From an uncultured Pseudomonadota bacterium (lineage in GTDB: Bacteria > Pseudomonadota > Gammaproteobacteria > Burkholderiales > CAIKXV01), in contig CAIKXV010000047.1 in assembly GCA_903831455.1 (NCBI GenBank), positions 1 to 64,000 of the forward strand: 64,000 bases of DNA. The letters are read 5' to 3'. Below, piece after piece: positions 9,770-19,820 of this stretch. How positions within the stretch are numbered: the first letter of the stretch is position 1; each line of letters starts with the position of its first letter. A program made the translations under genes and the position numbers. Below the pieces are notes generated by a model. That model worked only from the letters and a program-made list of their open reading frames with translations, was not told the origin of the DNA and did not search any database.

Positions 9770-10783
9770 TCAGCCTGCGCCGCCCGGCGGGGGGAGCCTG
9801 AGGCAGGCTGCGCGGTGCCCCGGGCCGCACTCGAGCAGTACCGGGGAGGCGCTCGCGCATGCCGCCTCTCCCTCCGGGCACCGGCCGAGGAACCGGCAAC
9901 GCTTCGGATCCGGGTCGACCGGACTGACCGGATCACCCTCGAGCCGGATGCGCTGGGCGCCCGCCCCCGCCTGTCCCGGAATCGCCGAGAGCAACGCCCG
10001 CGTGTAGGGGTGCCGCGGCAAGGCGAACAGTTCGCCGGCCGGCCCCTCCTCGACGATCCGGCCGAGATACATCACCAGCACCCGGTCGCAGAGGAGGCGC
10101 ACCACGTCGAGGTCGTGCGACACGAACAGGTAGCTCATGCCCAGGCGCGTCTTGAGGTCCGCCAGCAGGTGCAGGATCACCGCCTGCACCGAGACGTCGA
10201 GCGCGGCGGTCGGTTCGTCGAGGACCAGCAGCCGTGGACGCAGCGCGATCGCACGCGCGATGCCCACGCGGGCCTTCTGCCCGCCCGAGAGCTGGTGCGG
10301 GTAGCGTCCCAGCAGGGCCTCGGGCAACTGCACCTGCGCCGCCGCCTCCTCGACCCGCTCGGCGAGGGCTCGTCCCGACAGGCCGGCCAGACGGCGCAGG
10401 GGCTCGGCGATCGCGTCGCGCGAGGTATGGCGCGGATTGAGGCTGTCGGTCGGATCCTGGAACACCATCTGGATGCCCGGGCGCTGGGGCGCACTCGCGA
10501 ACTGGCGCGCCGGGATCCGCGCGAGGTCCTCCCCGTCGAAGCGGATGGCCCCCTCGGTCGGATCGAGCGTGCGGGTGATGAGCCGGACCAGCGTCGACTT
10601 GCCGCACCCGGACTCGCCGACCAGCCCGACGCTCTCGCCCGCACCGATCCGGAAATCGACGCCGTCGACTGCGTGCAGCAGCGGCACCCTGCGTCCCCGG
10701 AGCCGGTCGAGGACACCACCGCGGCCGAGCGGAAACAGCTTGCGCACGCCTTCGACGGCGAGCAGCGTGGACGATGCGGTCAC
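9770..10783 (-). CDS. Dipeptide/oligopeptide-type ABC transporter ATP-binding protein (DppF/OppF-like)
   Basis: Walker A GESGCGKST, LSGGQKARVGIARAI; GTG start overlapping upstream gene by 4 nt. Confidence 0.93.
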   Translation of the reverse strand: MTASSTLLAVEGVRKLFPLGRGGVLDRLRGRRVPLLHAVDGVDFRIGAGESVGLVGESGCGKSTLVRLITRTLDPTEGAIRFDGEDLARIPARQFASAPQRPGIQMVFQDPTDSLNPRHTSRDAIAEPLRRLAGLSGRALAERVEEAAAQVQLPEALLGRYPHQLSGGQKARVGIARAIALRPRLLVLDEPTAALDVSVQAVILHLLADLKTRLGMSYLFVSHDLDVVRLLCDRVLVMYLGRIVEEGPAGELFALPRHPYTRALLSAIPGQAGAGAQRIRLEGDPVSPVDPDPKRCRFLGRCPEGEAACASASPVLLECGPGHRAACLRLPPPGGAG

Positions 10784-11778
10784 AGCGGCCTCCTGCAGGC
10801 CACCCGATGACCCGCCTCGAATTCGGTGGTGGTCAGCGGCTCGCTCACGCAGGCCGCTTCCTTCCGGTCGCATCGCTCGCTGAACCGGCAGTTCGGGAGG
10901 TCCGCGCGCCTGAGGTCCGGCAGGTTGCCCGGGATGGCCGCCAGCGCCGACAGGCTCTGCGCACCGTGGGGGGTGGTCGCGACCAGGCGCGCCGTGTAGG
11001 GATGCCGCGGCTTCGCGAACAGTTGCGCGGTCGGCGCCGTCTCGACCACGTGCCCGGCGTGCATCACCACGATGCGGTCGCAGTAATCGGCCGCTAGGCC
11101 CAGGTCGTGGGTGATCAGAACGGTCGCCATCCGCCTGCGCGTGGCGAGTTCGCGGATCAGGTCCATCACCGCCGCCTGCGTCGTCACGTCCAGCCCGGTC
11201 GTCGGCTCGTCGGCGATGAGCAGCGACGGCGAGCAGGCGAGCGAGAGCGCGATCATCACCCGCTGGCACAGGCCGCCGGACAGTTCGAACGGATAGGCGT
11301 GGTAGCGCCGCTCGGGATCGGGGATGCGCACCGCGGCCAGTGCCTCGATCGCCCGGGCGCGCAGTTGTGCCGATGGCGTGCTCGTGTGGCGCGCGAGCAC
11401 GTCCTCGATCTGCCGACCGACCTTGCGGATCGGGTTGAGCGCCGCGCGCGGGTTCTGGAAGATCATCGCCGCCTCGCGCCCGCGCAGCTCCGCCAGTTCG
11501 GAGGGGCTTGCTGCCGTCAGGTCGAGCCCGCCGAACACCGCGCGGCCACCGGTGACCCGACCCGCGGCATCGAGGATGCCGAGGACCGAGTAGAACAGTA
11601 CCGACTTGCCCGAGCCGGACTCGCCGACGACGCCCACCGTCTCCCCGCGCCGCACGGACAGGCTGACGTCCTGGATCGCGCGCACCGTGCCCGATCGGGT
11701 CTGGAACTCCACGCCCAGCGACTGGACGTCGAGCAGCGGCACCGGGTGGTCCGCGTCGGCGATCAGCGGTGCGCTCAC
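10780..11778 (-). CDS. Dipeptide/oligopeptide-type ABC transporter ATP-binding protein (DppD/OppD-like)
   Basis: GESGSGKSV, LSGGLCQRVMIALSLA, LITHDLGLAADYCDRIVVMHAG; GTG start with 4-nt overlap. Confidence 0.92.
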   Translation of the reverse strand: MSAPLIADADHPVPLLDVQSLGVEFQTRSGTVRAIQDVSLSVRRGETVGVVGESGSGKSVLFYSVLGILDAAGRVTGGRAVFGGLDLTAASPSELAELRGREAAMIFQNPRAALNPIRKVGRQIEDVLARHTSTPSAQLRARAIEALAAVRIPDPERRYHAYPFELSGGLCQRVMIALSLACSPSLLIADEPTTGLDVTTQAAVMDLIRELATRRRMATVLITHDLGLAADYCDRIVVMHAGHVVETAPTAQLFAKPRHPYTARLVATTPHGAQSLSALAAIPGNLPDLRRADLPNCRFSERCDRKEAACVSEPLTTTEFEAGHRVACRRPL

Positions 11779-12677
11779 GTGCGCCTCCTCGGGTCGATGA
11801 GATCCCGCAACCCGTCGCCGAGCAGGTTGAAGCAGAACACGGCGAGCATCAGTACCGCGCCCGGGAAGAACGATACCCACCATTCACCCGAGATCATGTA
11901 GGAGCCGCCCTCGGCGACCATGATGCCCCACTCCGGTTGCGGCGGGCGCACGCCCAGGCCGATGAACGACAGGCCTGCCGCATTCAGGATTGCCCACCCC
12001 ATGTTGAGCGAGATCTGCACCATCACCGGCGGCAGGATGTTCGGGAAGATATGGCAGGCGAGCACCCGCAGCTCCCCGTTGCCGGCCAGCCGGGCAGCCT
12101 CCACGTAGCCCGCGTTGCGGCGGACGTTGACCTCGGCGCGCGCGACCCGGATGTAGAACGGCAGGTTGATGATCGCCGTCGCGTAGATGATGTTGGCCAC
12201 GGAGTTGCCCAGCGCCGCCACGATCGCCATCGCGAGCACGAACAGCGGGAAGGCCATGATCGTGTCCGACAAGCGGCTCACCAGGCGATCGGTCCAGCCC
12301 CCGTAGTAGCCCGCCAGCGCGCCCAGCCCGCAGCCCAGCCCGAAGGACAGGGCGACCGCGGCGAAGGCCATGCCGAAATCGAGCGAGGTCGCCACCAGCA
12401 CGCGCGAGAAGATGTCGCGGCCGAGCTGGTCGGTCCCGAACCAGTGCGTGGACGAGGGCGGCTGCAGCGCCCTTGCCGCATCGGTGGCGAGCGGATCGAA
12501 GGGCGCGAGCCAGGGCCCGGCGACCGCGGCGATCAGGAATGCTCCGAAGAGCGCGAACGCGGCGGCCGTGACCGGGTTCTCGCCGAGCACGTAGCGGGCA
12601 TGGCGGAGCGCGGCGGCAAGCGCCGAGGGGCGCGACGCGTCGGAAGTGGCGTCGAGGGTGGCGACTCGATTGTCCAT
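11775..12677 (-). CDS. ABC transporter permease (DppC-like)
   Basis: Multi-TM; ARLAGNGELRVLACHIFPNILPPVMVQ permease motif; HWFGTDQLGRDIFSRV. Confidence 0.94.
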   Translation of the reverse strand: MDNRVATLDATSDASRPSALAAALRHARYVLGENPVTAAAFALFGAFLIAAVAGPWLAPFDPLATDAARALQPPSSTHWFGTDQLGRDIFSRVLVATSLDFGMAFAAVALSFGLGCGLGALAGYYGGWTDRLVSRLSDTIMAFPLFVLAMAIVAALGNSVANIIYATAIINLPFYIRVARAEVNVRRNAGYVEAARLAGNGELRVLACHIFPNILPPVMVQISLNMGWAILNAAGLSFIGLGVRPPQPEWGIMVAEGGSYMISGEWWVSFFPGAVLMLAVFCFNLLGDGLRDLIDPRRRT

Positions 12678-12680
12678 GGC

Positions 12681-13694
12681 TCAGCTCTCGATCGACACGC
12701 GCGGGTCGATCACGGTGTACAGGACGTCGATCAGCAGGTTGATCGCCACGAACAGCAGGGCCATCACCAGCACGAACCCCTGCACGGGCGCGTAGTCGGA
12801 CTGGATCAGCGCATCGACCGCGTACGAACCCACGCCGGGCCATGCGAAGACCTTCTCGATCACCACGTTCGAGCCGAGCAGGAAGGAGAACACCATGCCC
12901 AGGGTGGTGAGGACCGGCAGCATCGCGTTGCGGAAGGCATAGCGATACAGCACGGTCGCCGGGGTCAGGCCGCTCGCGCGTGCCGTGCGCACGAAATCGG
13001 AGGACAGCACCCCGAGCATCGAGGCGCGCGTCATCCGCGCGATCGGGGCCAGCACGAACAGCGCGAGCGTGATCACGGGCAGCACCATCTGGCCCGCGGC
13101 CGAGAGGAACACCCTGCCGTCGCGAGCAATCAGCGAATCGATCAGGTAGAAGCCGGTCCAGTGCGGGGGGGGCGAGTACAGGGAGTCCAGCCGGCCCACC
13201 GGCGGGGGTGCCCAGCCCAGCAGGTAATAGAACACGTAGGCCAGCAGCAGACCGGTGAAGAAGATGGGCAGGGACACGCCCAGGGTCGTGACCAGCCGGC
13301 AGGCGTGATCGATCCAGGAGTTCGGGCGCGTCGCCGCGAGTATCCCCAACGGCAGCGCGATCGCCCCCGCGAGCAGCAGCCCCAGCAGGGTGATCTCGAG
13401 CGAGGCGGGCAGGCGGCGCAGCAGTTCCTCGCTGACCGGCTGCCCGGTGGACACCGAAAGCCCCAGGTCTCCGCGGGCCAGGTCGCCCGCGTAGTCCAGG
13501 AACTGCCGCCACAACGGCTGGTCGAGGCCCAGCTTCACGCGAATCTGCTCGACCGCCTCCGCGGTCGCCGCCGGACCCGCGTAGTAGGCCGCCGGGTCAC
13601 CCGGCAGCGCGCGGGTGAGCACGAAAGTCACCACGACGATCCCCAGCACGCTGGGGATCGCCGCGAGCAGCCGCCTTGCGATCAGGGAGAGCAT
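12681..13694 (-). CDS. ABC transporter permease (DppB-like)
   Basis: MLSLIARRLLAAIPSVLGIVVVTFVLTRALPGDPAAYYAG; VRTARASGLTPATVLYRYAFRNAMLPVLT. Confidence 0.94.
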   Translation of the reverse strand: MLSLIARRLLAAIPSVLGIVVVTFVLTRALPGDPAAYYAGPAATAEAVEQIRVKLGLDQPLWRQFLDYAGDLARGDLGLSVSTGQPVSEELLRRLPASLEITLLGLLLAGAIALPLGILAATRPNSWIDHACRLVTTLGVSLPIFFTGLLLAYVFYYLLGWAPPPVGRLDSLYSPPPHWTGFYLIDSLIARDGRVFLSAAGQMVLPVITLALFVLAPIARMTRASMLGVLSSDFVRTARASGLTPATVLYRYAFRNAMLPVLTTLGMVFSFLLGSNVVIEKVFAWPGVGSYAVDALIQSDYAPVQGFVLVMALLFVAINLLIDVLYTVIDPRVSIES

Positions 13695-13719
13695 GGTCGC
13701 GGGTCCGGGCGGATCGTCG

Positions 13720-15333
13720 TCAGGCCTTGAACAGCGTGCGGTAGTCGGGCTGCACGTGGAACCAGTACATGTAGCCCTGCACGCTCTTCTGCATCGCCAC
13801 GTCGAAGGACGGCTGCAGCAGGGGCACGCGCGGGATGTCGGTGAAGGCCATCTCCACGAAACCGCGTACCTGCTTCTCGTAGGCCGCGCGGTTGGTCTCG
13901 AACCGCGCCGCGTCGATCAGCTTGTCCATCGCCGGGTTCTGGTAGCTCATGGTGTTGAACACGGCGTTCTGGCCGTGGTAGCACCAGTAGAAGAAGTACT
14001 CCGGGAAGTTCAGCCAGCCGCCGAAGCGGTTGAAGATCAGCGGCATGTCCTTCTTCAGCAGCGCGGCGCGCCAGTTCGCGCCCGGCACCTTGTTGATGCT
14101 CACCTTGATGCCGATCAGCGCGAGCGACTCCTGGATCAGGATCGAGGCGGGTTCGCTCACCGTCGCGGTACCCAGGTCGAAGGACAGCGTGGTCTCGAAC
14201 CCGTCGGGCACGCCCGCCTGCTTCATGAGCTCGCGTGCGCGGGGAATGTTGGTCGAATAGCCGGTGGGCTGCGGCCACACCGCCGCCGCCGGGGTGTTGG
14301 ACTTGGCGCCCCACATCTTCACCCCGCGCCCCCAGAACGCGATGTCCATCAGGCGGTCGTAGGGCATCGCCCAGGCCACGGCCTGGCGCACGAGGGGGTT
14401 GTTGAACGGGGGACGGGCACTGTTCATGCCGATGTAGAACAGCGCGTTCTCCACCGGAGTGGACACCACGCGCACCGCACCGCCTTCCTTCGACATCTCC
14501 TGGAAGTCCTTGGGCGGCAGCTCGTAGGTCATGTCGATGTCGCCTCGGGCCAGCAGCGCGCGGCGGTTGCCCGCCGAGGGGACCTCGCGCTGGACGATCC
14601 GGCGCAGGCGGGGCAGCGGCCCGCTGCGCCATTTGTCGAAGCGGGCGTAGATCAGCTCCTGGCCGGGGCGCCACGCCTCCACGCGGAAGGCGCCGCCGCC
14701 GGCCGTATTGGTCCGCAGCCAGTTGGCCGCCCAGGGATCCTCGCTCGTCGCGTGCTTGCGCGCGAGCGTCGAGTTGTAGATGGACGGCACCGGCACCGCC
14801 ATGTTCGGCATCGCCATCTTGTCGCGGCGGTCGAGTTCGACGCGGAACGTGTGGTCGTCGACCACGATGAACTGCTTCGCGTCGTTCAGCGAACCGGCGC
14901 GCATCTGGAATTGCGGAAAGCCGCCCATGCCGAGCGCACGGTCGTAGGACCACTTCACGTCGCGCGCGGTCACCGGCGAGCCGTCGTGGAAGGTTGCGTC
15001 CTTGCGCAACTTGAACACGACCGACTGCCCGTCCTTGCCGACCTGCCAGCTCTCCGCCAGTTCGGGCTCGAGCTTGCTGTAGTCGTAGGACATCGTGCCG
15101 TCGGCCAGTTTCTTGCGCCCGAAGGTCATCAGGCGATCGTAGGCATTCACGGCGATCGCGTAGGCGGGGCGGTTCGCACCCACGCCATGGATATCGAGCG
15201 AATTCGGGCCGAACTCGTTGGCGACGACCAGCGTCTCACGCTTGGCATCCTGCGCGAGTGCGGGCAGGCTGGACGCGGCGATCGGGCCGGCGCTACCGGC
15301 GGCGGCGGACTGGATGAAGCGGCGGCGATTCAT
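13720..15333 (-). CDS. ABC transporter substrate-binding protein (SBP_bac_5), Tat-type signal
   Basis: N-terminal MNRRRFIQSAAAGSAGPIAAS twin-arginine signal; KDATFHDGSPVTARDVKWSYDRA. Confidence 0.93.
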   Translation of the reverse strand: MNRRRFIQSAAAGSAGPIAASSLPALAQDAKRETLVVANEFGPNSLDIHGVGANRPAYAIAVNAYDRLMTFGRKKLADGTMSYDYSKLEPELAESWQVGKDGQSVVFKLRKDATFHDGSPVTARDVKWSYDRALGMGGFPQFQMRAGSLNDAKQFIVVDDHTFRVELDRRDKMAMPNMAVPVPSIYNSTLARKHATSEDPWAANWLRTNTAGGGAFRVEAWRPGQELIYARFDKWRSGPLPRLRRIVQREVPSAGNRRALLARGDIDMTYELPPKDFQEMSKEGGAVRVVSTPVENALFYIGMNSARPPFNNPLVRQAVAWAMPYDRLMDIAFWGRGVKMWGAKSNTPAAAVWPQPTGYSTNIPRARELMKQAGVPDGFETTLSFDLGTATVSEPASILIQESLALIGIKVSINKVPGANWRAALLKKDMPLIFNRFGGWLNFPEYFFYWCYHGQNAVFNTMSYQNPAMDKLIDAARFETNRAAYEKQVRGFVEMAFTDIPRVPLLQPSFDVAMQKSVQGYMYWFHVQPDYRTLFKA

Positions 15334-15674
15334 GGCATCTCCCTTCGGTTGGCGGGGTCGACCGGTTGCGCGCTGCGCGTGGGCGGCATCGCGGATGCCG
15401 CGCTGGTGTTCCAGGTGGTATACCAGCCGGCCGGATCACCCCAGCACGATCCGTGCCACCGTTCGCGGCGAGCGGCGTCGGTCTTGATGCCGTCGGCTGG
15501 ATGTCCCGCACGACCCGGCGCCGCGCCGAAAGACCGCTCGCAGGCGTCGGGCAGGTCGGTACGCGCGCCGTCGGCCGCCTGCCTGCGGTGCATCGCGAAA
15601 GGCCGATGCACCGCGACGAGGCGGCCGCGAGCCGCGCCGCAGTCATGCCGGGCAGTGCAACCGGTCGACCGGAC

Positions 15675-16526
15675 TCAGGCGAGGCCCAGCGCTCCGCGCA
15701 CGAGATTGATCGCCACCTGCCGTCGGTAGGCGCCCGTGGATCGCACGTCGTCGATCGGGCGGAAGTCCTCGTCGATGGCCTGCGCCAGCGCGCCGGCGTC
15801 GAGCCGCCCCGGGTCGCAGCCTTCGACCCGGTGTGCCAGCGCACCGGCGAGCGCCGGGACCGGCCCCAGGCTGGCGAAGCCGAAACGCGCGCGGATGACC
15901 CGCGACCCCTGCCACTGGAGGCAGGCGGCGAGCGCGACCTTGCTGATCGCCTGGGCGCGACGGGTTCCCACCTTGCGGTACCAGACCGTCGTCGCCTCCG
16001 CCGGTCGGGGCAGTTCGATCGCCACCACCAGTTCGTCGGGGCGCGCAATCGTCTGGCGGTAGCCGGTATGGAAACCCGAATAGTCGACCACCCGCCGACC
16101 GCTCGCGCTGGCGAGGTGCAGGCGCGCGCCATAGGCGAGCAGCACGGGCGGGTTGTCTGCGGCCGGCGATGCGTTCATCACGTTGCCACCCAGGGTCGCC
16201 CGGTTCTGGATCGCGACCGACCCGGTGAGCGCTGCCGACTGAGCGAGCATCGGCCAGCCGCGCTGGATCCGCGCATCGGCCGCCAGGGTCGAGCACGGCG
16301 TGGTCGCTCCGATCACCACCCGGTCCGGATCCTCGCAGATGCCGCGCAGCTCGCCGATCGCGCCCAGGTCGAGCAAGGCCGGCATCGGGGCAGTCGACAG
16401 CCGCCACGCCACCATGAGGTCGGTGCCACCGGCGATCGGCTGGACGTCCGCGCCCCGGCTCGCCTTGATCGCGAGAGCCTCGGCGAGTTCGCGGGGGCGA
16501 TACCAGCGCTGCGCGCCCGCGCTCAC
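15675..16526 (-). CDS. Molybdenum hydroxylase, FAD-binding medium subunit (CoxM/XdhB-like)
   Basis: PIAGGTDLMVAWR, IGATTPCSTLA, IQNRATLGGNVMNASPAADNPP; GTG start overlapping [2Fe-2S] subunit gene. Confidence 0.92.
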   Translation of the reverse strand: MSAGAQRWYRPRELAEALAIKASRGADVQPIAGGTDLMVAWRLSTAPMPALLDLGAIGELRGICEDPDRVVIGATTPCSTLAADARIQRGWPMLAQSAALTGSVAIQNRATLGGNVMNASPAADNPPVLLAYGARLHLASASGRRVVDYSGFHTGYRQTIARPDELVVAIELPRPAEATTVWYRKVGTRRAQAISKVALAACLQWQGSRVIRARFGFASLGPVPALAGALAHRVEGCDPGRLDAGALAQAIDEDFRPIDDVRSTGAYRRQVAINLVRGALGLA

Positions 16527-16999
16527 GATGCACGCCCCGATGGGACGCGCGCCGCCGCCTCGACCGCGTCGAGGATGCGAACGTAACCGGTGCAGCGACA
16601 CAGGTTGCCCGCGAGCGCTTCGCGGATGCGTTCGCGCGAAGGCGCGGGTTCCCGATCGAGGAGCGCGCGTGCTGCCACCACCATCCCGGGCGTGCAGATC
16701 CCGCACTGGGTGGCGCCCGCGCGCGCGAAGGCCTCGAACAGCGGATCGTCGGTCGGAAGTCCCTCGATGGTGCGAAGCGCAGCGTCCTGGAGCTGGCCCG
16801 CGAGCAGCAGGCAGCTGTTGACCATGGCGCCGTCGAGCAGCACCGCGCATGCGCCGCACTCGCCCTCGCCGCATCCCTCCTTGCTGCCGGTGAGTCCGAG
16901 GTCCTCCCGCAGGAGGTCGAGGACCCGGCGGGTCGGGTCGACCACGCACTCGACCGGCTGCCCGTTGAGGGTCAGCCGAAGCGTGATGTCCGTGCTCAT
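16523..16999 (-). CDS. Molybdenum hydroxylase, [2Fe-2S] small subunit (CoxS/XdhA-like)
   Basis: GCGEGECGACAVLLDG and CGICTPGMVVAARALL...NLCRCTGYVRI cysteine motifs. Confidence 0.95.
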   Translation of the reverse strand: MSTDITLRLTLNGQPVECVVDPTRRVLDLLREDLGLTGSKEGCGEGECGACAVLLDGAMVNSCLLLAGQLQDAALRTIEGLPTDDPLFEAFARAGATQCGICTPGMVVAARALLDREPAPSRERIREALAGNLCRCTGYVRILDAVEAAARVPSGRAS

Positions 17000-19302
17000 G
17001 CCGCCTCCCCCGTGCGATGAACGCCTGCGGTGGCCTCGAGGATGTCTTCGGGCATCGCCGGCAGGCGGGACAGGGGCATGGCTCCGGTTCCTTCCAGCGC
17101 GGCGTTCAGTGCCGAGACGATGGCAGGACCGGGACCATCCATCGGCAACTCGCCGAGTCCCTTCGCGCCGGCCGGACCGGTACCGGCCCGCTGCTCCTGG
17201 AAGAACACGCGGATCGGCGGCACGTCGGCGCTGGTGGGAATGATGTAGTTGGTGATGCGATTGTTGGCCATCTCGCCTTGCGCCCCCCGCACGACCTTCT
17301 CGTACAGGGCGAAGCCGATGGCCTGCGCGACCCCGCCCTCGACCTGCCCTGCGGCGATCACCGGGTTGACGACCCGGCCAACCTCCTGGACGGCCACGAA
17401 ATCGAGCAGCGTCGCCTCCCCGGTGAGCAGGTCCACTTCCACTTCGGCCACGTAGGTCGCCCACGCGTAACCCGCGTACGGCGACCCCTGGAACGTGGTC
17501 TCGTCCCACATCACGCCGGCAGGCGGCTCGTAGCGGGCGTGGACCTCGAGCGCGGGCGCATCGGCGCGAGCGTCGAACCACCGGGCGCAGGCCGCCGCGA
17601 AACCTTCCGCGGACATGTCCTCGCGCGCGAGCGCCGCCTCGTCGATCAGCCTCGCGCGCAGCTGGCGTGCGGCCTGCTCGACGATGAGCCCGACCACCAT
17701 GCAGGTGCGCGAGGCGACCGTGGGGCCGGAATCAGGCACCTCCTGCGTGTCGACCGGCGCCTGGGTGACCCGTTCGACCGGCAAGCCGAGCGCATCGGCG
17801 GCGATCTGGCACAGCGTGGTGGTGTTGCCCTGCCCCATCTCGCTGCTGGAGGCCAGCACCTCGACCTGCCCGTCCCGACGCGCGCGCACCGCCGCCTCCG
17901 AGGCGAGCACCACCTCGCCGTTGCCGGTGAAGCCCGCGCCGTGATGGAAGGTCGCGAGCCCGATGCCTCGCCGCAGCCGTCCGCCCGTGGCGTTGAACGC
18001 GGCGTGGCGCGCCTGGCGCGCGAGGTAGTCGCTCTCGGCGAGCGCCTGTGCGAGCACGGCGTCGAAATCGGTCGCCGAATCGATGGCCTGCCCCGCCACC
18101 GACACGTCGCCGGGGCGCAGCATGTTGATCTGGCGCAACGCGAGCGGGCTGATACCCAGCTGCCGGGCGAGCCCGTCCATCGCCTGCTCGATCGCGAAGA
18201 TGGACTGCGGCGCGCCGAAGCCGCGGAACGCGCCATTGGGCGGGTGGTTCGTGGCGACCGCTCGTCCCCGCACTCGTGCCGACGGACAGCGATAGGGCCC
18301 GGGGGCGTGGATCACGCCGCGCGAGAGAACGACCGGCGAGAGCGTGGAGTACGCCCCACCGTCGAGCGCGAAATCGATATCGACGAAGGTGAGCCGACCG
18401 TCGCGCCGCGCCCCCACGCGAACCTGCGTGCGCGAGGGGTGTCGCTTGGGCGTCGCCAGCATGTCCTCGGCGCGATCGTAGACCAGCTTGACCGGACGCC
18501 CGCCGGCGGCCAGGGTGAGCAGCGCCGCATGCGCGGCGATGTGCGAGGGATATTCCTCCTTGCCGCCGAATCCGCCACCGGTCGTTCGCTGCACGACGCG
18601 CAGTTCGCCCGCGCTGCGAGCGGTGACGGCCGCGAGGGTATCGAGCACGTAATACGGACACTGCATCGAGCCCTCGACCACCAGCACGCCCGCCGCATCG
18701 ACGTGGGCGATCATGCCCTGCGGTTCGATGTAGACGTGCTCCTGCGCGCCGGTCTCGAATCGCCCTTCGAAGACCACCTCGGCCTGCGCCTCACCCGCGG
18801 CCAGATCGCCGTGGCTCATGAGGTAGTCGCGGAACGTGTTGCCGGGACAAAGCCCGCCTCCCGCCGCGAGCGAGGCGTCGATGTCGAACAGCGGTCGGGG
18901 TTGCGCGTCCTCGCGCACGCGGATGGCCGCCAGCGCCTCCCGCAGCCGCGCGCGATCGGGGTGGGCGATCAGGGCGACCGGCTCGGCGCTGTGACGAAAG
19001 CGGTCGGCAGCCAGCACCGGCTGGTCGCCATCGAGCATGCCGGTCGAATTCGCGCCCGGAATGTCGGCCGCGGTCACGACCACGAACGAGGACCAGTCCA
19101 CCGCCGGATCGAAGTCGATGCCCAGCAGGCGGCCACCGGCGGCCCGCGTGCGCACGGTCGCGCCGTGGAGCATGCCCGGATACTTCAGGTCGTCGATGTA
19201 ACGGGCCCGACCCCGGACCTTCTCGGCAGCGTCCTTGCGCGGAACGGCCGAACCGATCACGGGGGAACGGGTCACGGGCGTGGCGGGCGACGACTGGTCC
19301 AT
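16996..19302 (-). CDS. Molybdenum hydroxylase, molybdopterin-binding large subunit (xanthine dehydrogenase/CoxL superfamily)
   Basis: RKDAAEKVRGRARYIDDL, QEHVYIEPQGMIA, GGGFGGKEEYPSHIAAHAALL, NGAFRGFGAPQ, KGLGELPMDGPGPAIVSALNAAL. Confidence 0.94.
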   Translation of the reverse strand: MDQSSPATPVTRSPVIGSAVPRKDAAEKVRGRARYIDDLKYPGMLHGATVRTRAAGGRLLGIDFDPAVDWSSFVVVTAADIPGANSTGMLDGDQPVLAADRFRHSAEPVALIAHPDRARLREALAAIRVREDAQPRPLFDIDASLAAGGGLCPGNTFRDYLMSHGDLAAGEAQAEVVFEGRFETGAQEHVYIEPQGMIAHVDAAGVLVVEGSMQCPYYVLDTLAAVTARSAGELRVVQRTTGGGFGGKEEYPSHIAAHAALLTLAAGGRPVKLVYDRAEDMLATPKRHPSRTQVRVGARRDGRLTFVDIDFALDGGAYSTLSPVVLSRGVIHAPGPYRCPSARVRGRAVATNHPPNGAFRGFGAPQSIFAIEQAMDGLARQLGISPLALRQINMLRPGDVSVAGQAIDSATDFDAVLAQALAESDYLARQARHAAFNATGGRLRRGIGLATFHHGAGFTGNGEVVLASEAAVRARRDGQVEVLASSSEMGQGNTTTLCQIAADALGLPVERVTQAPVDTQEVPDSGPTVASRTCMVVGLIVEQAARQLRARLIDEAALAREDMSAEGFAAACARWFDARADAPALEVHARYEPPAGVMWDETTFQGSPYAGYAWATYVAEVEVDLLTGEATLLDFVAVQEVGRVVNPVIAAGQVEGGVAQAIGFALYEKVVRGAQGEMANNRITNYIIPTSADVPPIRVFFQEQRAGTGPAGAKGLGELPMDGPGPAIVSALNAALEGTGAMPLSRLPAMPEDILEATAGVHRTGEAA

Positions 19303-19427
19303 GCGAGCTAGGATAGCGGGTCCGCTGCCGCCGTCCACGAAGTCGGCCGCGGTCCAGCCCATCCCGGCGTCCACGCCGGACCGGCGACCGACACGCGGCC
19401 TCCGGGCGGCGGTCGGGCAACCGGCAA

Positions 19428-19820
19428 CTAGCGTGCAGGTTCCTGCATCACGCTCACGTGCGCGGCCGCGATCCGCCAACCCTGTGCGGTCCGGATCCAG
19501 GCCTGGCTCTGGCGTCCGATGCCTGCGCTGCCCTCGCGGGTGAATTCGGTGTTCGCGACCGCGAAATCCCGGCCGTAGGTCGTGATGCGGGTGTTCTGCA
19601 GCGCGCGCATCAGGCCCTTGCTCGGGCGCGCCGCGCGGAAAGCCTGGATCTCGGCGTAGCTGTGCAGGTTCTCGGTGGCGCCGTATCGCAACGTGGTCGG
19701 GTGGTTCCAGAACAGTTCGTCCAGCACCTCGACCCGGTTGTTGACGAGGGCGTCCTCGTAGCGCGCAAACTGCTCGCTCACTTCGGCCAGCACGTCGGGC
19801 AGGTTGATCTCGGGATCCAT
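19428..19820 (-). CDS. atzH: AtzH-like / HpxZ-like protein (DUF3225 family)
   Basis: 130-aa ORF: FWNHPTTLRYGATENLHSYAEIQAFRAARP; immediately follows the AtzE-like amidase gene. Confidence 0.85.
   Translation of the reverse strand: MDPEINLPDVLAEVSEQFARYEDALVNNRVEVLDELFWNHPTTLRYGATENLHSYAEIQAFRAARPSKGLMRALQNTRITTYGRDFAVANTEFTREGSAGIGRQSQAWIRTAQGWRIAAAHVSVMQEPAR

Noticed and set aside
11769-15729. 653- and 704-aa plus-strand ORFs opposite the ABC permease/SBP genes
   Set aside because: Antisense to clear transporter genes; composition consistent with GC-rich shadow frames.
17017-19311. 764-aa plus-strand ORF opposite the Mo-hydroxylase large subunit
   Set aside because: Shadow ORF with His/Arg/Gly-rich composition; no recognisable domain.
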